Positions 1 through 6,477 of a stretch of 8,727 nucleotides of DNA are shown here, one piece after another. The stretch's first letter is position 1, and the number at the start of each line of letters is the position of its first letter. The stretch comes from Pseudomonadota bacterium (GTDB lineage Bacteria; Pseudomonadota; Gammaproteobacteria; Steroidobacterales; Woeseiaceae), in contig JAKSCZ010000207.1 of the NCBI GenBank assembly GCA_022360335.1, positions 1-8,727 of the forward strand, written 5' to 3'. Below the pieces are notes generated by a model, which was not told where the DNA came from, ran no database searches, and saw only the letters and a list, made by a program, of their open reading frames with translations. Both the position numbers and the translations under genes were made by a program.

Positions 1-2292
1 CAGGTGCCGCGCACCGGCATCCAGGCCGATCAGCGCTTCGTTTTCGCTGACGGCGATCGCGCGCACGGGCTCGCCGAAAGCGAGGTCCCAGATGCGTGCG
101 CTGTCACTCTGCATCGCACGCGCTACGGCGTAACGGCCCGTTTCGTCGAACCAGACGTCGTCGGTCTCGCGTTCGGCCGGGTCGGGAATATTCAGGCCGC
201 GCTGGAAATCCTCGACGACACCCTGTGAATTGAGCTTGAGATTCCAGCCGACGAGCCGCCCGGCGACGCCGAGCGCTTCGTCGCGGACACTGAACGTCCA
301 GGTACCCGACAACGATTCACCCGTCAGGTCCTCGAGCTGCGACGACGGGATCCGGATGTCCTGGATGCTCGACGATCGCTCGAGGCCGGGTTCTATTTCG
401 ATCGTCCTGCCGGATGGCGCGATGATCTTGATACGCAGGTCCGTCAGCCGGGCATGACTCAGGTTCAACGTCAGGCCGATGCGATTGACCGTGCCCTCGC
501 GGTCGACGAAAACCCGGCGCAGCAGGGGCACGACCTCGAGAGCCGTAACCGACCAGCCCTCGCGCCGCTGCAGTTCCCGGGTCGCGTACGACCATTGCGA
601 GATGCGCGCGCCCTCGGCCGACGTGAGCAGCAGGCTCGAGGGGTCGAACACGGTCGTCGCGCCGGGCTGGGGCGGCAGAGTCTCCAGCAGCAGGGGATAG
701 TCGTCCGACACCAGGCTCGCGGCTCTCTGCCGGCGTCGCGGCGTCGACAGAACCAGCGACTCGAGCGTTGCGAGCAACGCGATGTCGCGGCGCTGCTCGC
801 GCAGTGCGGCGCTCGCCTGTCTGTCCCAGAACGTCGCCTGCAAGGCGTCCGGCAGTCGCCCGGCGTCGGGCAGCAGTCCGCCGGCCAGCCCGGCGATCTC
901 CCGGATTTCGCCGACATCCGCCGCCGACGCCGCACGTTGCTCGAGAAAGCCGCGGAAAAGCTTGTCGGCCGTATCGGCATGCCCGGGAAACGAGCGCAGG
1001 TTTTCGTAAGCGTCGCGCGCCAGCGCAAGCTCGATCGTCGGCGACGTCATCGCGTCCAGGTACGCGCGCGGCAGCCACTGCGTATACCAGAACGGCAACA
1101 ACGCGAAGAGCATCAGAACGCCGACGACCATCGCAGGCACACGCAGGCGGGTCGGCAGATTCTCGTTCGCCCAGCGTGCCGTGAACAGCGTCGCGTAGAG
1201 CCGGTTACGAACGCGCAGTGCGCCGTCGTGATCGATCTCGACCAGGCCGACGGCCATGAGTCGCCGATGCAGCGGGGAGCCCAGGTCCGCATGCACCTCG
1301 ATCCCCTTGCGCAGCCTGCCGTAGAGATTGAGGAGCGCCTCCTTGCGGGCATCGTCCTGCACGATCGCACGATGAATGTGGCTCATGTGCGGTTCGCTGT
1401 GCAGCGCAGCGCGGCCCGCGAGCTGCGTCGACGCGATGCGATCGACGTGTTCGGCAATGTCGCCCTCGGCGGGATCGCGGGATACCTGCCGTGCGAGCTT
1501 CTGGCTCAGATAGGGCTGGCCGCGCGTCCAATGATAGATCCTGTCGAGCGCTGCCGCGGCGGTCGCCGGATCGAGGTTCAACTCGGTGGCGAACAGGTCG
1601 AGTTGGTCACGGGCGAAATCGTCCAGCGGGACCTGCGTCGTTACGTTGAACGGCGACAGCTCGGGTTCCGCCACCAGGCTGACCGGATCGCATTCGCCGA
1701 GCAGCACGAACGTCAGGCGCGAGAAATCCGGATCCGTCGTGCGCGCATTGTGTGCGGCGCGAAAACTCGCGAGCAGCTGATCGGCGAACGGCAGATATTC
1801 GATGCACTGAACTTCGTCGACAAAGACGACGACGCGCTCCGCAACGAACTGCAGGACGATTTCCGCATAGAATTCGAGCAGGCGCTGGCGGTTGCTCAGT
1901 ATCGACTTGTCGTGCCACCAGGTCTGCAGGTCGTAACGGATCCTGAGCTGGCGCAGCATGCGGTAGGCGACGTTGTAATACCAGCGGCCCGGGTCGCCGC
2001 CGCCGTCGCGCACGCCGATCTGCTCCAGATCCAGGATGGCGATCTTGCACCCGTTCGCCTCGAGACGCGCGGCGACCGCAGCGACCAGGCTCGTCTTGCC
2101 GCTGCGGTCCGGAGCGATGACATGCGCGTAGCGCCCGCCGTTTACCGTTTCGAACAACAGGTCGTCCGCGGCTCGCTTGACATAGCCCGCGCGTACCGCG
2201 TGCAGCGGCGCGCCGACGCTGAAAAACTCGCCGGTCGTATCCGTCTTCGCCCGCTCGTCGGACGGTTGCTGCCTGCTCGACTCTTCGCTCAT
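1..2292 (-). CDS. Membrane-anchored AAA/STAND-type ATPase with P-domain and WD40 repeats (3' end outside window)
   Basis: One open frame of 764 codons reads from ATG at 2292 to base 1 without a stop, so the C-terminus is missing. Residues 22-270 resemble the AAA-like family PF14516: a P-loop at 60-67 (APDRSGKT), Walker B at 154-160 (VVVFVDE), a WYYN segment near 104-107, LLGE at 197-200, and a TRGQPYL helix near 256-262. Residues 315-380 look like the winged-helix tail of STAND ATPases (VRNRLY at 361-366). A single hydrophobic helix spans 385-403. A mostly helical stretch follows to about 535, then a WD40-like blade (541-575), a P-domain (600-688) and a second blade with RIWDL at 733-737. The likely role is an ATP-driven molecular switch reporting a signal sensed by the C-terminal part; ligand and output are unknown. 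The ATG at 2292 is preferred over the in-frame ATG at 2310 because GCAGG lies 6 nt upstream. A stop lies in frame a little further upstream. Confidence 0.88.
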   Translation of the reverse strand, partial: MSEESSRQQPSDERAKTDTTGEFFSVGAPLHAVRAGYVKRAADDLLFETVNGGRYAHVIAPDRSGKTSLVAAVAARLEANGCKIAILDLEQIGVRDGGGDPGRWYYNVAYRMLRQLRIRYDLQTWWHDKSILSNRQRLLEFYAEIVLQFVAERVVVFVDEVQCIEYLPFADQLLASFRAAHNARTTDPDFSRLTFVLLGECDPVSLVAEPELSPFNVTTQVPLDDFARDQLDLFATELNLDPATAAAALDRIYHWTRGQPYLSQKLARQVSRDPAEGDIAEHVDRIASTQLAGRAALHSEPHMSHIHRAIVQDDARKEALLNLYGRLRKGIEVHADLGSPLHRRLMAVGLVEIDHDGALRVRNRLYATLFTARWANENLPTRLRVPAMVVGVLMLFALLPFWYTQWLPRAYLDAMTSPTIELALARDAYENLRSFPGHADTADKLFRGFLEQRAASAADVGEIREIAGLAGGLLPDAGRLPDALQATFWDRQASAALREQRRDIALLATLESLVLSTPRRRQRAASLVSDDYPLLLETLPPQPGATTVFDPSSLLLTSAEGARISQWSYATRELQRREGWSVTALEVVPLLRRVFVDREGTVNRIGLTLNLSHARLTDLRIKIIAPSGRTIEIEPGLERSSSIQDIRIPSSQLEDLTGESLSGTWTFSVRDEALGVAGRLVGWNLKLNSQGVVEDFQRGLNIPDPAERETDDVWFDETGRYAVARAMQSDSARIWDLAFGEPVRAIAVSENEALIGLDAGARHL
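58..165 (-). other. WD40-type repeat of the ATPase (residues 710-745)
   Basis: The segment VWFDETGRY, then ARIWDL and GEPVRAI, has the order of a WD40 blade: an inner strand with F-D-x-x-G, an outer strand ending in W-D, and a short loop into the next blade. The following residues look like the start of another blade cut by the window edge. A weaker blade-like segment (FDPSS, then TSAEGARISQW) lies before the P-domain at residues 541-575 (bases 568-672). Confidence 0.65.
229..495 (-). other. Proprotein-convertase P-domain (PF01483-like) within the ATPase
   Basis: Residues 600-688 follow the P-domain pattern. A start of the type 'IGLTLNLSHARLTDLRIKI' leads into a PSG turn at 626-628. A GTWTF strand followed by VRD lies at 663-671, and a closing G-x-L-x-x-W-N-L strand at 678-685. 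P-domains are beta-jellyroll modules of about 80-90 residues, usually found on secreted bacterial proteases and other exported proteins. Here the domain follows a transmembrane helix and no protease domain is visible in the window. Confidence 0.8.
1084..1140 (-). other. Single transmembrane helix of the ATPase (residues 385-403)
   Basis: About 19 hydrophobic residues (VPAMVVGVLMLFALLPFWY) interrupt an otherwise soluble protein, between the winged-helix-like tail and the helical linker. Several arginines precede it (R373, R382, R384) and only one follows closely (R409). By the positive-inside rule this puts the ATPase in the cytoplasm and the C-terminal part in the periplasm. The topology is inferred. 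Confidence 0.75.
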
Positions 2293-2298
2293 GCGGAA

Positions 2299-2317
2299 CC
2301 TGCCTTGCATCGGCAGG
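2299..2317 (-). promoter_or_regulatory. Small hairpin over the ribosome-binding region of the ATPase gene
   Basis: On the minus-strand transcript CCTGCC and GGCAGG form a perfect 6-bp stem around the 7-nt loop GATGCAA. The 3' arm contains the likely Shine-Dalgarno (GCAGG, 6 nt before the ATG at 2292). The loop contains the alternative in-frame ATG at 2310. Folding could limit translation. The stem is short and may be chance. Confidence 0.35.
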
Positions 2318-2327
2318 CCATTCTCGC

Positions 2328-2333
2328 ATTATT
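2328..2333 (-). promoter_or_regulatory. Candidate -10 element for the ATPase gene
   Basis: The minus strand reads AATAAT, five of six matches to TATAAT, in an otherwise GC-rich spacer. It would place the transcript start about 29 nt before the ATG at 2292. The matching -35 position (2351-2356) does not resemble TTGACA and falls inside the palindrome, so this call is weak. Confidence 0.3.
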
Positions 2334-2344
2334 CCCGGTGCAAT

Positions 2345-2356
2345 GGTCCGCGGACC
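2345..2356. promoter_or_regulatory. Perfect 12-bp palindrome, candidate operator shared by divergent genes
   Basis: GGTCCGCGGACC equals its own reverse complement over 12 bases, and symmetry stops at the next base pair outward. It lies near the middle of the 120-nt spacer between the ATPase gene and the small plus-strand gene. With a 17-nt spacer from each candidate -10, the -35 hexamers would lie at 2346-2351 (plus) and 2351-2356 (minus), both inside the palindrome. This placement suits a dimeric regulator acting on both promoters. Protein binding is an inference. Confidence 0.4.
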
Positions 2357-2368
2357 GGGGCGATCCGG

Positions 2369-2374
2369 TATACT
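2369..2374 (+). promoter_or_regulatory. Candidate -10 element for the small plus-strand gene
   Basis: TATACT matches the sigma-70 -10 consensus at five of six bases and is the most AT-rich hexamer near the gene. It would give a leader of about 31 nt before the GTG at 2413. No good -35 element is seen 16-18 nt upstream, where the palindrome lies instead. Confidence 0.4.
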
Positions 2375-2400
2375 CGCGCGGCATTCTCGAGGCGCATCGC

Positions 2401-2405
2401 AAGGA
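2401..2405 (+). promoter_or_regulatory. Shine-Dalgarno that fixes the GTG start of the small gene
   Basis: AAGGA stands 7 nt before the GTG at 2413, a standard spacing. This supports the GTG as the true start rather than any codon further upstream in the same long open frame. Confidence 0.7.
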
Positions 2406-2412
2406 CTTGCCC

Positions 2413-2661
2413 GTGGACTACTGCCACCGACACAACCTGGTCGATCCGGCGACCGCCGGCCGGGAGCGCAGCTTCGGTATCCGCGTGACCTTGCCGCCCG
2501 CCGATACGCTGCGCAAGATCCTGGGGGACGACTGGGAACAGACGCACTGGTACCCGACCGAGGCCGAGCGAGACGCCGCGTTCGAGTCGATGGCCGCCCG
2601 TCACGGCTACTACCGCAAGACGGACGATCCGACCCAGGTCCTCGAAAAGATCTCCCGTTAG
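2413..2661 (+). CDS. Small uncharacterised protein, 82 residues
   Basis: This GTG-started frame has a well-placed AAGGA ribosome-binding site and a TATACT box upstream. The protein starts VDYCHRHNLVDP and ends in VLEKISR. It has no signal peptide, no membrane segment and a single cysteine (residue 4), and is rich in charged and aromatic residues (WEQTHWY at 41-47, HGYY at 64-67). It reads as a small folded cytoplasmic protein with a helical C-terminal half. I do not recognise the family. It is transcribed away from the ATPase gene across a 120-nt spacer, so the two may be co-regulated. Its TAG stop overlaps the TAA stop of the opposing phospholipase gene. The same frame stays open far upstream, but that part is antisense to the ATPase gene and is a shadow. 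Confidence 0.75.
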   Translation: MDYCHRHNLVDPATAGRERSFGIRVTLPPADTLRKILGDDWEQTHWYPTEAERDAAFESMAARHGYYRKTDDPTQVLEKISR

Positions 2662-4892
2662 CGCGGCGGCGCGCCGAAGAACAAATAGAAATTCGACTCG
2701 CCGCCCTCGGCGAAGCCGGCCGCGAGGTACACCGGCCCGATGAAGGTATCGAGACCCGCAAAGACGCTGCCGTTCACGATCATCGAATCCGAACTCATGT
2801 CCGAGCGGCGCTGCCAGACGTTGCCTGCCTCGACGGACACGCCCAGATAGGCCGGCGTATCGAGAACCCCGCTCGACGCGCCGAGTTGCCGGTAGATCAG
2901 CAATCTTGCGAGCCCGGCGTGCGGTCCCGCGATCGCGCCGCGCTCGAGACCCGACAGGCGCAGGAAGCCGCCCAGCGGGAAGTAGTCCTGGACCGCGCCG
3001 TCGGACTCGAGCGTCGTCGCGTAACTGAGACCGAGCTGTACGCTGTTCCTGCCGAAAGCCCAGGTGTTCGAGAAATCGCCCTCGATGAGGTCGTATTTCG
3101 AATCGGCCCCGAGTCCCGGCCGCGACAGCGTCCACTTCAGATCGGCCCAGATGCCCTCGCGGGGGAAACCGGTGTCGTCGAGCGTATCGAATCGCAGACG
3201 CGCGAATGCACCGCCGCTGTCGAAATCGAGGCTCGACAGCGCCGGGTCGCCAACCTTGACGCGGGCATCGCCCAGGCCGCGAAACACGCCGCCGCGGAAT
3301 TCGCCGACGTCGGCGATCTCCCGCCCGAAATCGACGCTGGCCTCGGCTTCGAAGACCCGCAGGCGCGCGAGGGTAACGTGCTCTGCGAATACGTTCAGAT
3401 TCGACTGTTGCAGGCTGACCTGCGGCGCGACGAAGAAACGCGGATCGAAGGACATCGGCTGATAGAACTCGGTAAACAGCCGCGGATCCGTGCCCAGCCT
3501 GACGTCGGTCCGCCATTCCGCGCCAAGGCGGTTCACGGCCGGTTTGGTGAGGCGCGCCCCGAGATTGAAAGCGGTCGCACCCTCGAAATCGTCCTCGAGG
3601 TACGCACCGAACTGGAGATAGCTCGGTCCCCAGCTCTTGGATTTCGCCACGAACTGGACGCCGGTGCCGCCCTCTTCCTCGAGCAGCCGATAGTCCACTT
3701 GCTCGTAGAGCTCGAGACCGTACAGCCTGTCGGCATTGCTCGCCAGGGTCTCATGATCGATGGGATCGCCGGGCTCGAGTTCGAGCCTGGATTCGAGTAC
3801 CCGATCCGCCAGCTTGCCGTCGTGCAGAACGCGCACGAACGCGAGAGATGCACCGCCGCTGCGGGCCGGCCGACGGCCGGCGAGATAGGCGTCCCAGCCG
3901 GCTTCGTCGAGCGCGAGCCCGGACAGTCGATCGCTCCGGGCGGCCGCAGCCTCGACACCCGGTTCGATCGTCTTCAGAATTTCGTCGAAACCGGCGGAAC
4001 CGAACAGACCGAGCTCCGGACGTATCAGGACGTCGCCGGTTCCGAGAAGGCCGATCTGTCGCTGCGTCTCCCTGCGCATCAGGATCGTCAGCATCTGCTC
4101 GGAAATCGTGAGTGCCGACCCCAGGTTTTCGCGTCCGTACAGCGGAAACTCGACGTCGACGGCGATGATCACGTCGACGCCCATGTCACGCATGACGTCG
4201 ATCGGCAAATTCGCGGCCACGCCGCCGTCGACCAGCAGGCGGCCGTCGATCAGGGCGGGAGCGAAGACGCCCGGAACGGACATGCTGGCGCGAATCGCCC
4301 GTGCCAGGTCGCCGCCGTCCATGACGTATGCCTCGCCCTGTTCTATGTCCGTGGCAATCGCGCGAAACGGCACGGGCAGATCGTCGAAATCTCCGATGTG
4401 CGATACGGGCAAGGTGAGCTTGCGCAACAGCAGGTCGAGCTTGTGGCCCTGGATCACGCCCGGGGGTATCTGCAGCTCCGCATCGCGCAACCCGAGTTCG
4501 AATTCGACGGGAAATTCGGTGTCGTCCTGTTTGCGGCGGAAGCTGAGATCGGCGCGGCGCGGATCGTCCGAGAGGGCCTCGGTCCAGTCCAGCGACGCGA
4601 CGAGTTGCTCGAGTTCCGCGGCGCCGAGACCGCTCGCGTACAGGCCGCCGACGATGGCGCCCATGCTGACGCCCGCAATTGCGTCGACAGGCACGCGCTG
4701 CCGCTCGAGTTCCCTGAGCACGCCGATGTGCGCCGCGCCCCGGGCGCCGCCGCCGCCGAGGACGAGGCCGACCCGCGGCCGTTCGCCCGTCGTTGCGCCG
4801 TCGCCTTGCGGCCCTTCCTGCCCGAGCGCCGGCAGAGATGCGAGAGTCAGTGCCGCCAGCCAGAACGGGCGGCGTCGCGCGGATTTCGTCAT
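2658..4892 (-). CDS. plpD: PlpD-like patatin phospholipase / Omp85 autotransporter (type Vd)
   Basis: The product is 744 residues, close to the 728 of Pseudomonas aeruginosa PlpD as I recall it. Residues 1-24 form a signal peptide (RRR, a hydrophobic core, then ALG before QE). The patatin domain covers about 39-235, with the oxyanion glycine loop at 46-52 (GGGGARG), the nucleophile Ser76 in GVSMG, and the dyad Asp222 in DGG. One POTRA-like domain follows at about 347-420. From about 424 to the end there is an alternating polar/nonpolar beta-barrel of the Omp85 surface-antigen type. The family inserts its barrel in the outer membrane and exports the lipase, which cleaves acyl chains from phospholipids. 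The start ATG at 4892 is chosen over an upstream ATG at 4997 because it gives the signal peptide directly and lies 4 nt after the glpD stop, with GGGGTGA overlapping that stop as a ribosome-binding site. The protein ends FYLFFGAPPR, without a terminal aromatic residue. Confidence 0.93.
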   Translation of the reverse strand: MTKSARRRPFWLAALTLASLPALGQEGPQGDGATTGERPRVGLVLGGGGARGAAHIGVLRELERQRVPVDAIAGVSMGAIVGGLYASGLGAAELEQLVASLDWTEALSDDPRRADLSFRRKQDDTEFPVEFELGLRDAELQIPPGVIQGHKLDLLLRKLTLPVSHIGDFDDLPVPFRAIATDIEQGEAYVMDGGDLARAIRASMSVPGVFAPALIDGRLLVDGGVAANLPIDVMRDMGVDVIIAVDVEFPLYGRENLGSALTISEQMLTILMRRETQRQIGLLGTGDVLIRPELGLFGSAGFDEILKTIEPGVEAAAARSDRLSGLALDEAGWDAYLAGRRPARSGGASLAFVRVLHDGKLADRVLESRLELEPGDPIDHETLASNADRLYGLELYEQVDYRLLEEEGGTGVQFVAKSKSWGPSYLQFGAYLEDDFEGATAFNLGARLTKPAVNRLGAEWRTDVRLGTDPRLFTEFYQPMSFDPRFFVAPQVSLQQSNLNVFAEHVTLARLRVFEAEASVDFGREIADVGEFRGGVFRGLGDARVKVGDPALSSLDFDSGGAFARLRFDTLDDTGFPREGIWADLKWTLSRPGLGADSKYDLIEGDFSNTWAFGRNSVQLGLSYATTLESDGAVQDYFPLGGFLRLSGLERGAIAGPHAGLARLLIYRQLGASSGVLDTPAYLGVSVEAGNVWQRRSDMSSDSMIVNGSVFAGLDTFIGPVYLAAGFAEGGESNFYLFFGAPPR

Positions 4893-4896
4893 TGAG

Positions 4897-6477
4897 TCAC
4901 CCCGCTCGCAGCGATCCGGCGTAGTCTTCCAGTTCCGTGAGCTGCTGCGTTTTGTGTGCCGGGCTCCAGCCCGTCTCGACCGCGGCCAGCGCGGCAATGT
5001 CCTCGTACATCCTGCGGCCCTGGTCGGCGTCGAAACCGACCATCATGCGCCGGAAAACGACGTCCGTCAGCGTGCGTGCGACCTCCTCGCGCAGTGCGAA
5101 CGGGACCTCGGCAGCCAGCACCGTACCGGCACGGTCGAGCGTCCGTGCCAGGTCGCCCTCGTTCCGGCAGAGTTCGGCGATCGCCGCGGCGCGGCCGCCG
5201 TAGACGCCCAGCAGGCGCTGCACGCCCCGCTCGGATAACAGGCCGAGTCCGACGAGCGCGTCGCGTGCCCGATCGATGCCCCATGCGCCGGGCAGGCCGG
5301 TCTCGCGCGTGCGGCATTTCGGCAGCTTCAGGCGCTGCAAACGGGCCAGTTCGTCGATCGTCTGCTCGGCGAGATTGCGGTAGGTCGTCAGCTTGCCGCC
5401 GACGATGGAGATCAGTCCCGCCGCCACGTCCTCGTTGGCGCGGATGACGTGACGGCGCGTGATCGCGGATTCGGGGCCTTCCTCCTTGAACGGCAGCGGC
5501 CGAACGCCCGCGTACGCATAGTGGATGTCCCGCCTCGACAGGCCGGCCTGCGGGAATACGCGGTTCGTCTCGCTCAGAAGGTAGTCGATCTCCGCCTCGC
5601 TTGCACGAACGCGGTCCATGTCCCCGTCGTAACGGATATCGGTGGTGCCGATCAGGTACTGGCCGTTCCACGGGATGATGAAGAACGGCCGGCCGTCGGC
5701 TTCGGCTTCCACGTAGAACGCATCGCGTGGTGCACCCTCGAACTTGCCGACGACGATGTGACTGCCTTTCGTGCCGCCGATCAGGCGGGTCGTCGCCGTC
5801 GGCGCCGCGGCGAGGACACGATCGACCCACGGCCCGGCCGCATTGACGACCGCCTCGACGGCGACGCGCCGTTCGACACCCTCTTGGTCCTCGAATACGA
5901 CGCCGCTCACGGCGCCGCCGTCGACTTCGATGCGCGTCACCTCGCAGTGCGTGCGTATCGCGGCGCCCGCCGACCGCGCCGCGAGCAGGTTCTCGAGGAC
6001 CAGGCGCTCGGCGAACGTCACCTGTCCGTCGTAATAGCGCGCCGCGCCTTTCAGACCCTGTGTCTCGAGGCCGGGCTCGGCGTTGCGCACGGCCCCGGAG
6101 GACAGGATCTCGTGATTCGGCACGGTCTTGCGCAGCGACAACAGGTCGTAAGCGATCATTCCGAGACGAATCAGGAACGGGCCGCGTCTCGCGCCCTCGT
6201 AGATCGGGATGCAGATGCGCAGCGGCTCGACGAGGTGCGGCGCCGTCAGGCGCAGGCAGCGTCGCTCGTGCAGCGACTCGTAGACGAGCGGTATTTCGCC
6301 GTACTCGAGGTAGCGCAGACCGCCGTGGATCAGTCGGCTCGAAACCGCCGAGCAGCCGCTGCACATGTCGTTCTTGTCGAAGACGACGACGCGCAGGCCG
6401 CGCAACGCCGCATCGCGTGCGATCCCGGCCCCGTTGATGCCGGCGCCGACGACGGCGAGATCGAATCCGTCCGTCAT
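4897..6477 (-). CDS. glpD: Aerobic glycerol-3-phosphate dehydrogenase
   Basis: This 526-residue FAD enzyme (E. coli GlpD has 501) oxidises sn-glycerol 3-phosphate to dihydroxyacetone phosphate and passes electrons to quinone at the inner membrane face. The N-terminal dinucleotide-binding motif GAGINGAG is at 11-18, followed by the GlpD signature SSRLIHGGLRYLE at 46-58. Further family motifs are VNAAGPWVD, GGTKGSH, PWNGQYLIGTTD, AYAGVRPL and GGKLTTYRNL. The C-terminal all-helical domain ends with the usual RRMMVGF and GWS segments. Nothing looks broken. The start ATG at 6477 overlaps the proA stop by four bases (ATGA), so translation is probably coupled. GAGG lies only 2 nt before the ATG, too close to be a strong independent site. 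No glpF, glpK or glpR neighbour is present; proA is upstream and the phospholipase gene downstream. Confidence 0.96.
   Translation of the reverse strand: MTDGFDLAVVGAGINGAGIARDAALRGLRVVVFDKNDMCSGCSAVSSRLIHGGLRYLEYGEIPLVYESLHERRCLRLTAPHLVEPLRICIPIYEGARRGPFLIRLGMIAYDLLSLRKTVPNHEILSSGAVRNAEPGLETQGLKGAARYYDGQVTFAERLVLENLLAARSAGAAIRTHCEVTRIEVDGGAVSGVVFEDQEGVERRVAVEAVVNAAGPWVDRVLAAAPTATTRLIGGTKGSHIVVGKFEGAPRDAFYVEAEADGRPFFIIPWNGQYLIGTTDIRYDGDMDRVRASEAEIDYLLSETNRVFPQAGLSRRDIHYAYAGVRPLPFKEEGPESAITRRHVIRANEDVAAGLISIVGGKLTTYRNLAEQTIDELARLQRLKLPKCRTRETGLPGAWGIDRARDALVGLGLLSERGVQRLLGVYGGRAAAIAELCRNEGDLARTLDRAGTVLAAEVPFALREEVARTLTDVVFRRMMVGFDADQGRRMYEDIAALAAVETGWSPAHKTQQLTELEDYAGSLRAG

Noticed and set aside
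454..2412. Long in-frame upstream extension of the small plus-strand gene
   Set aside because: The stretch is antisense to the ATPase gene. The GTG at 2413 has its own ribosome-binding site, and protein-like sequence begins only there.
2668..2675. GGCGCGCC palindrome just inside the phospholipase 3' end as a terminator
   Set aside because: It is only 8 bp, lies in coding sequence for the C-terminal residues, has no loop and is not followed by a T run.
2343..4895. 850-codon plus-strand open frame opposite the phospholipase gene
   Set aside because: It is antisense to a gene with clear patatin and Omp85 motifs, shows no recognisable domain, and also swallows the small gene in another frame. 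High GC makes such shadow frames common.
4893..4997. 35-residue N-terminal extension of the phospholipase
   Set aside because: It would overlap the end of glpD in another frame and would bury a clear signal peptide that starts at the ATG at 4892.
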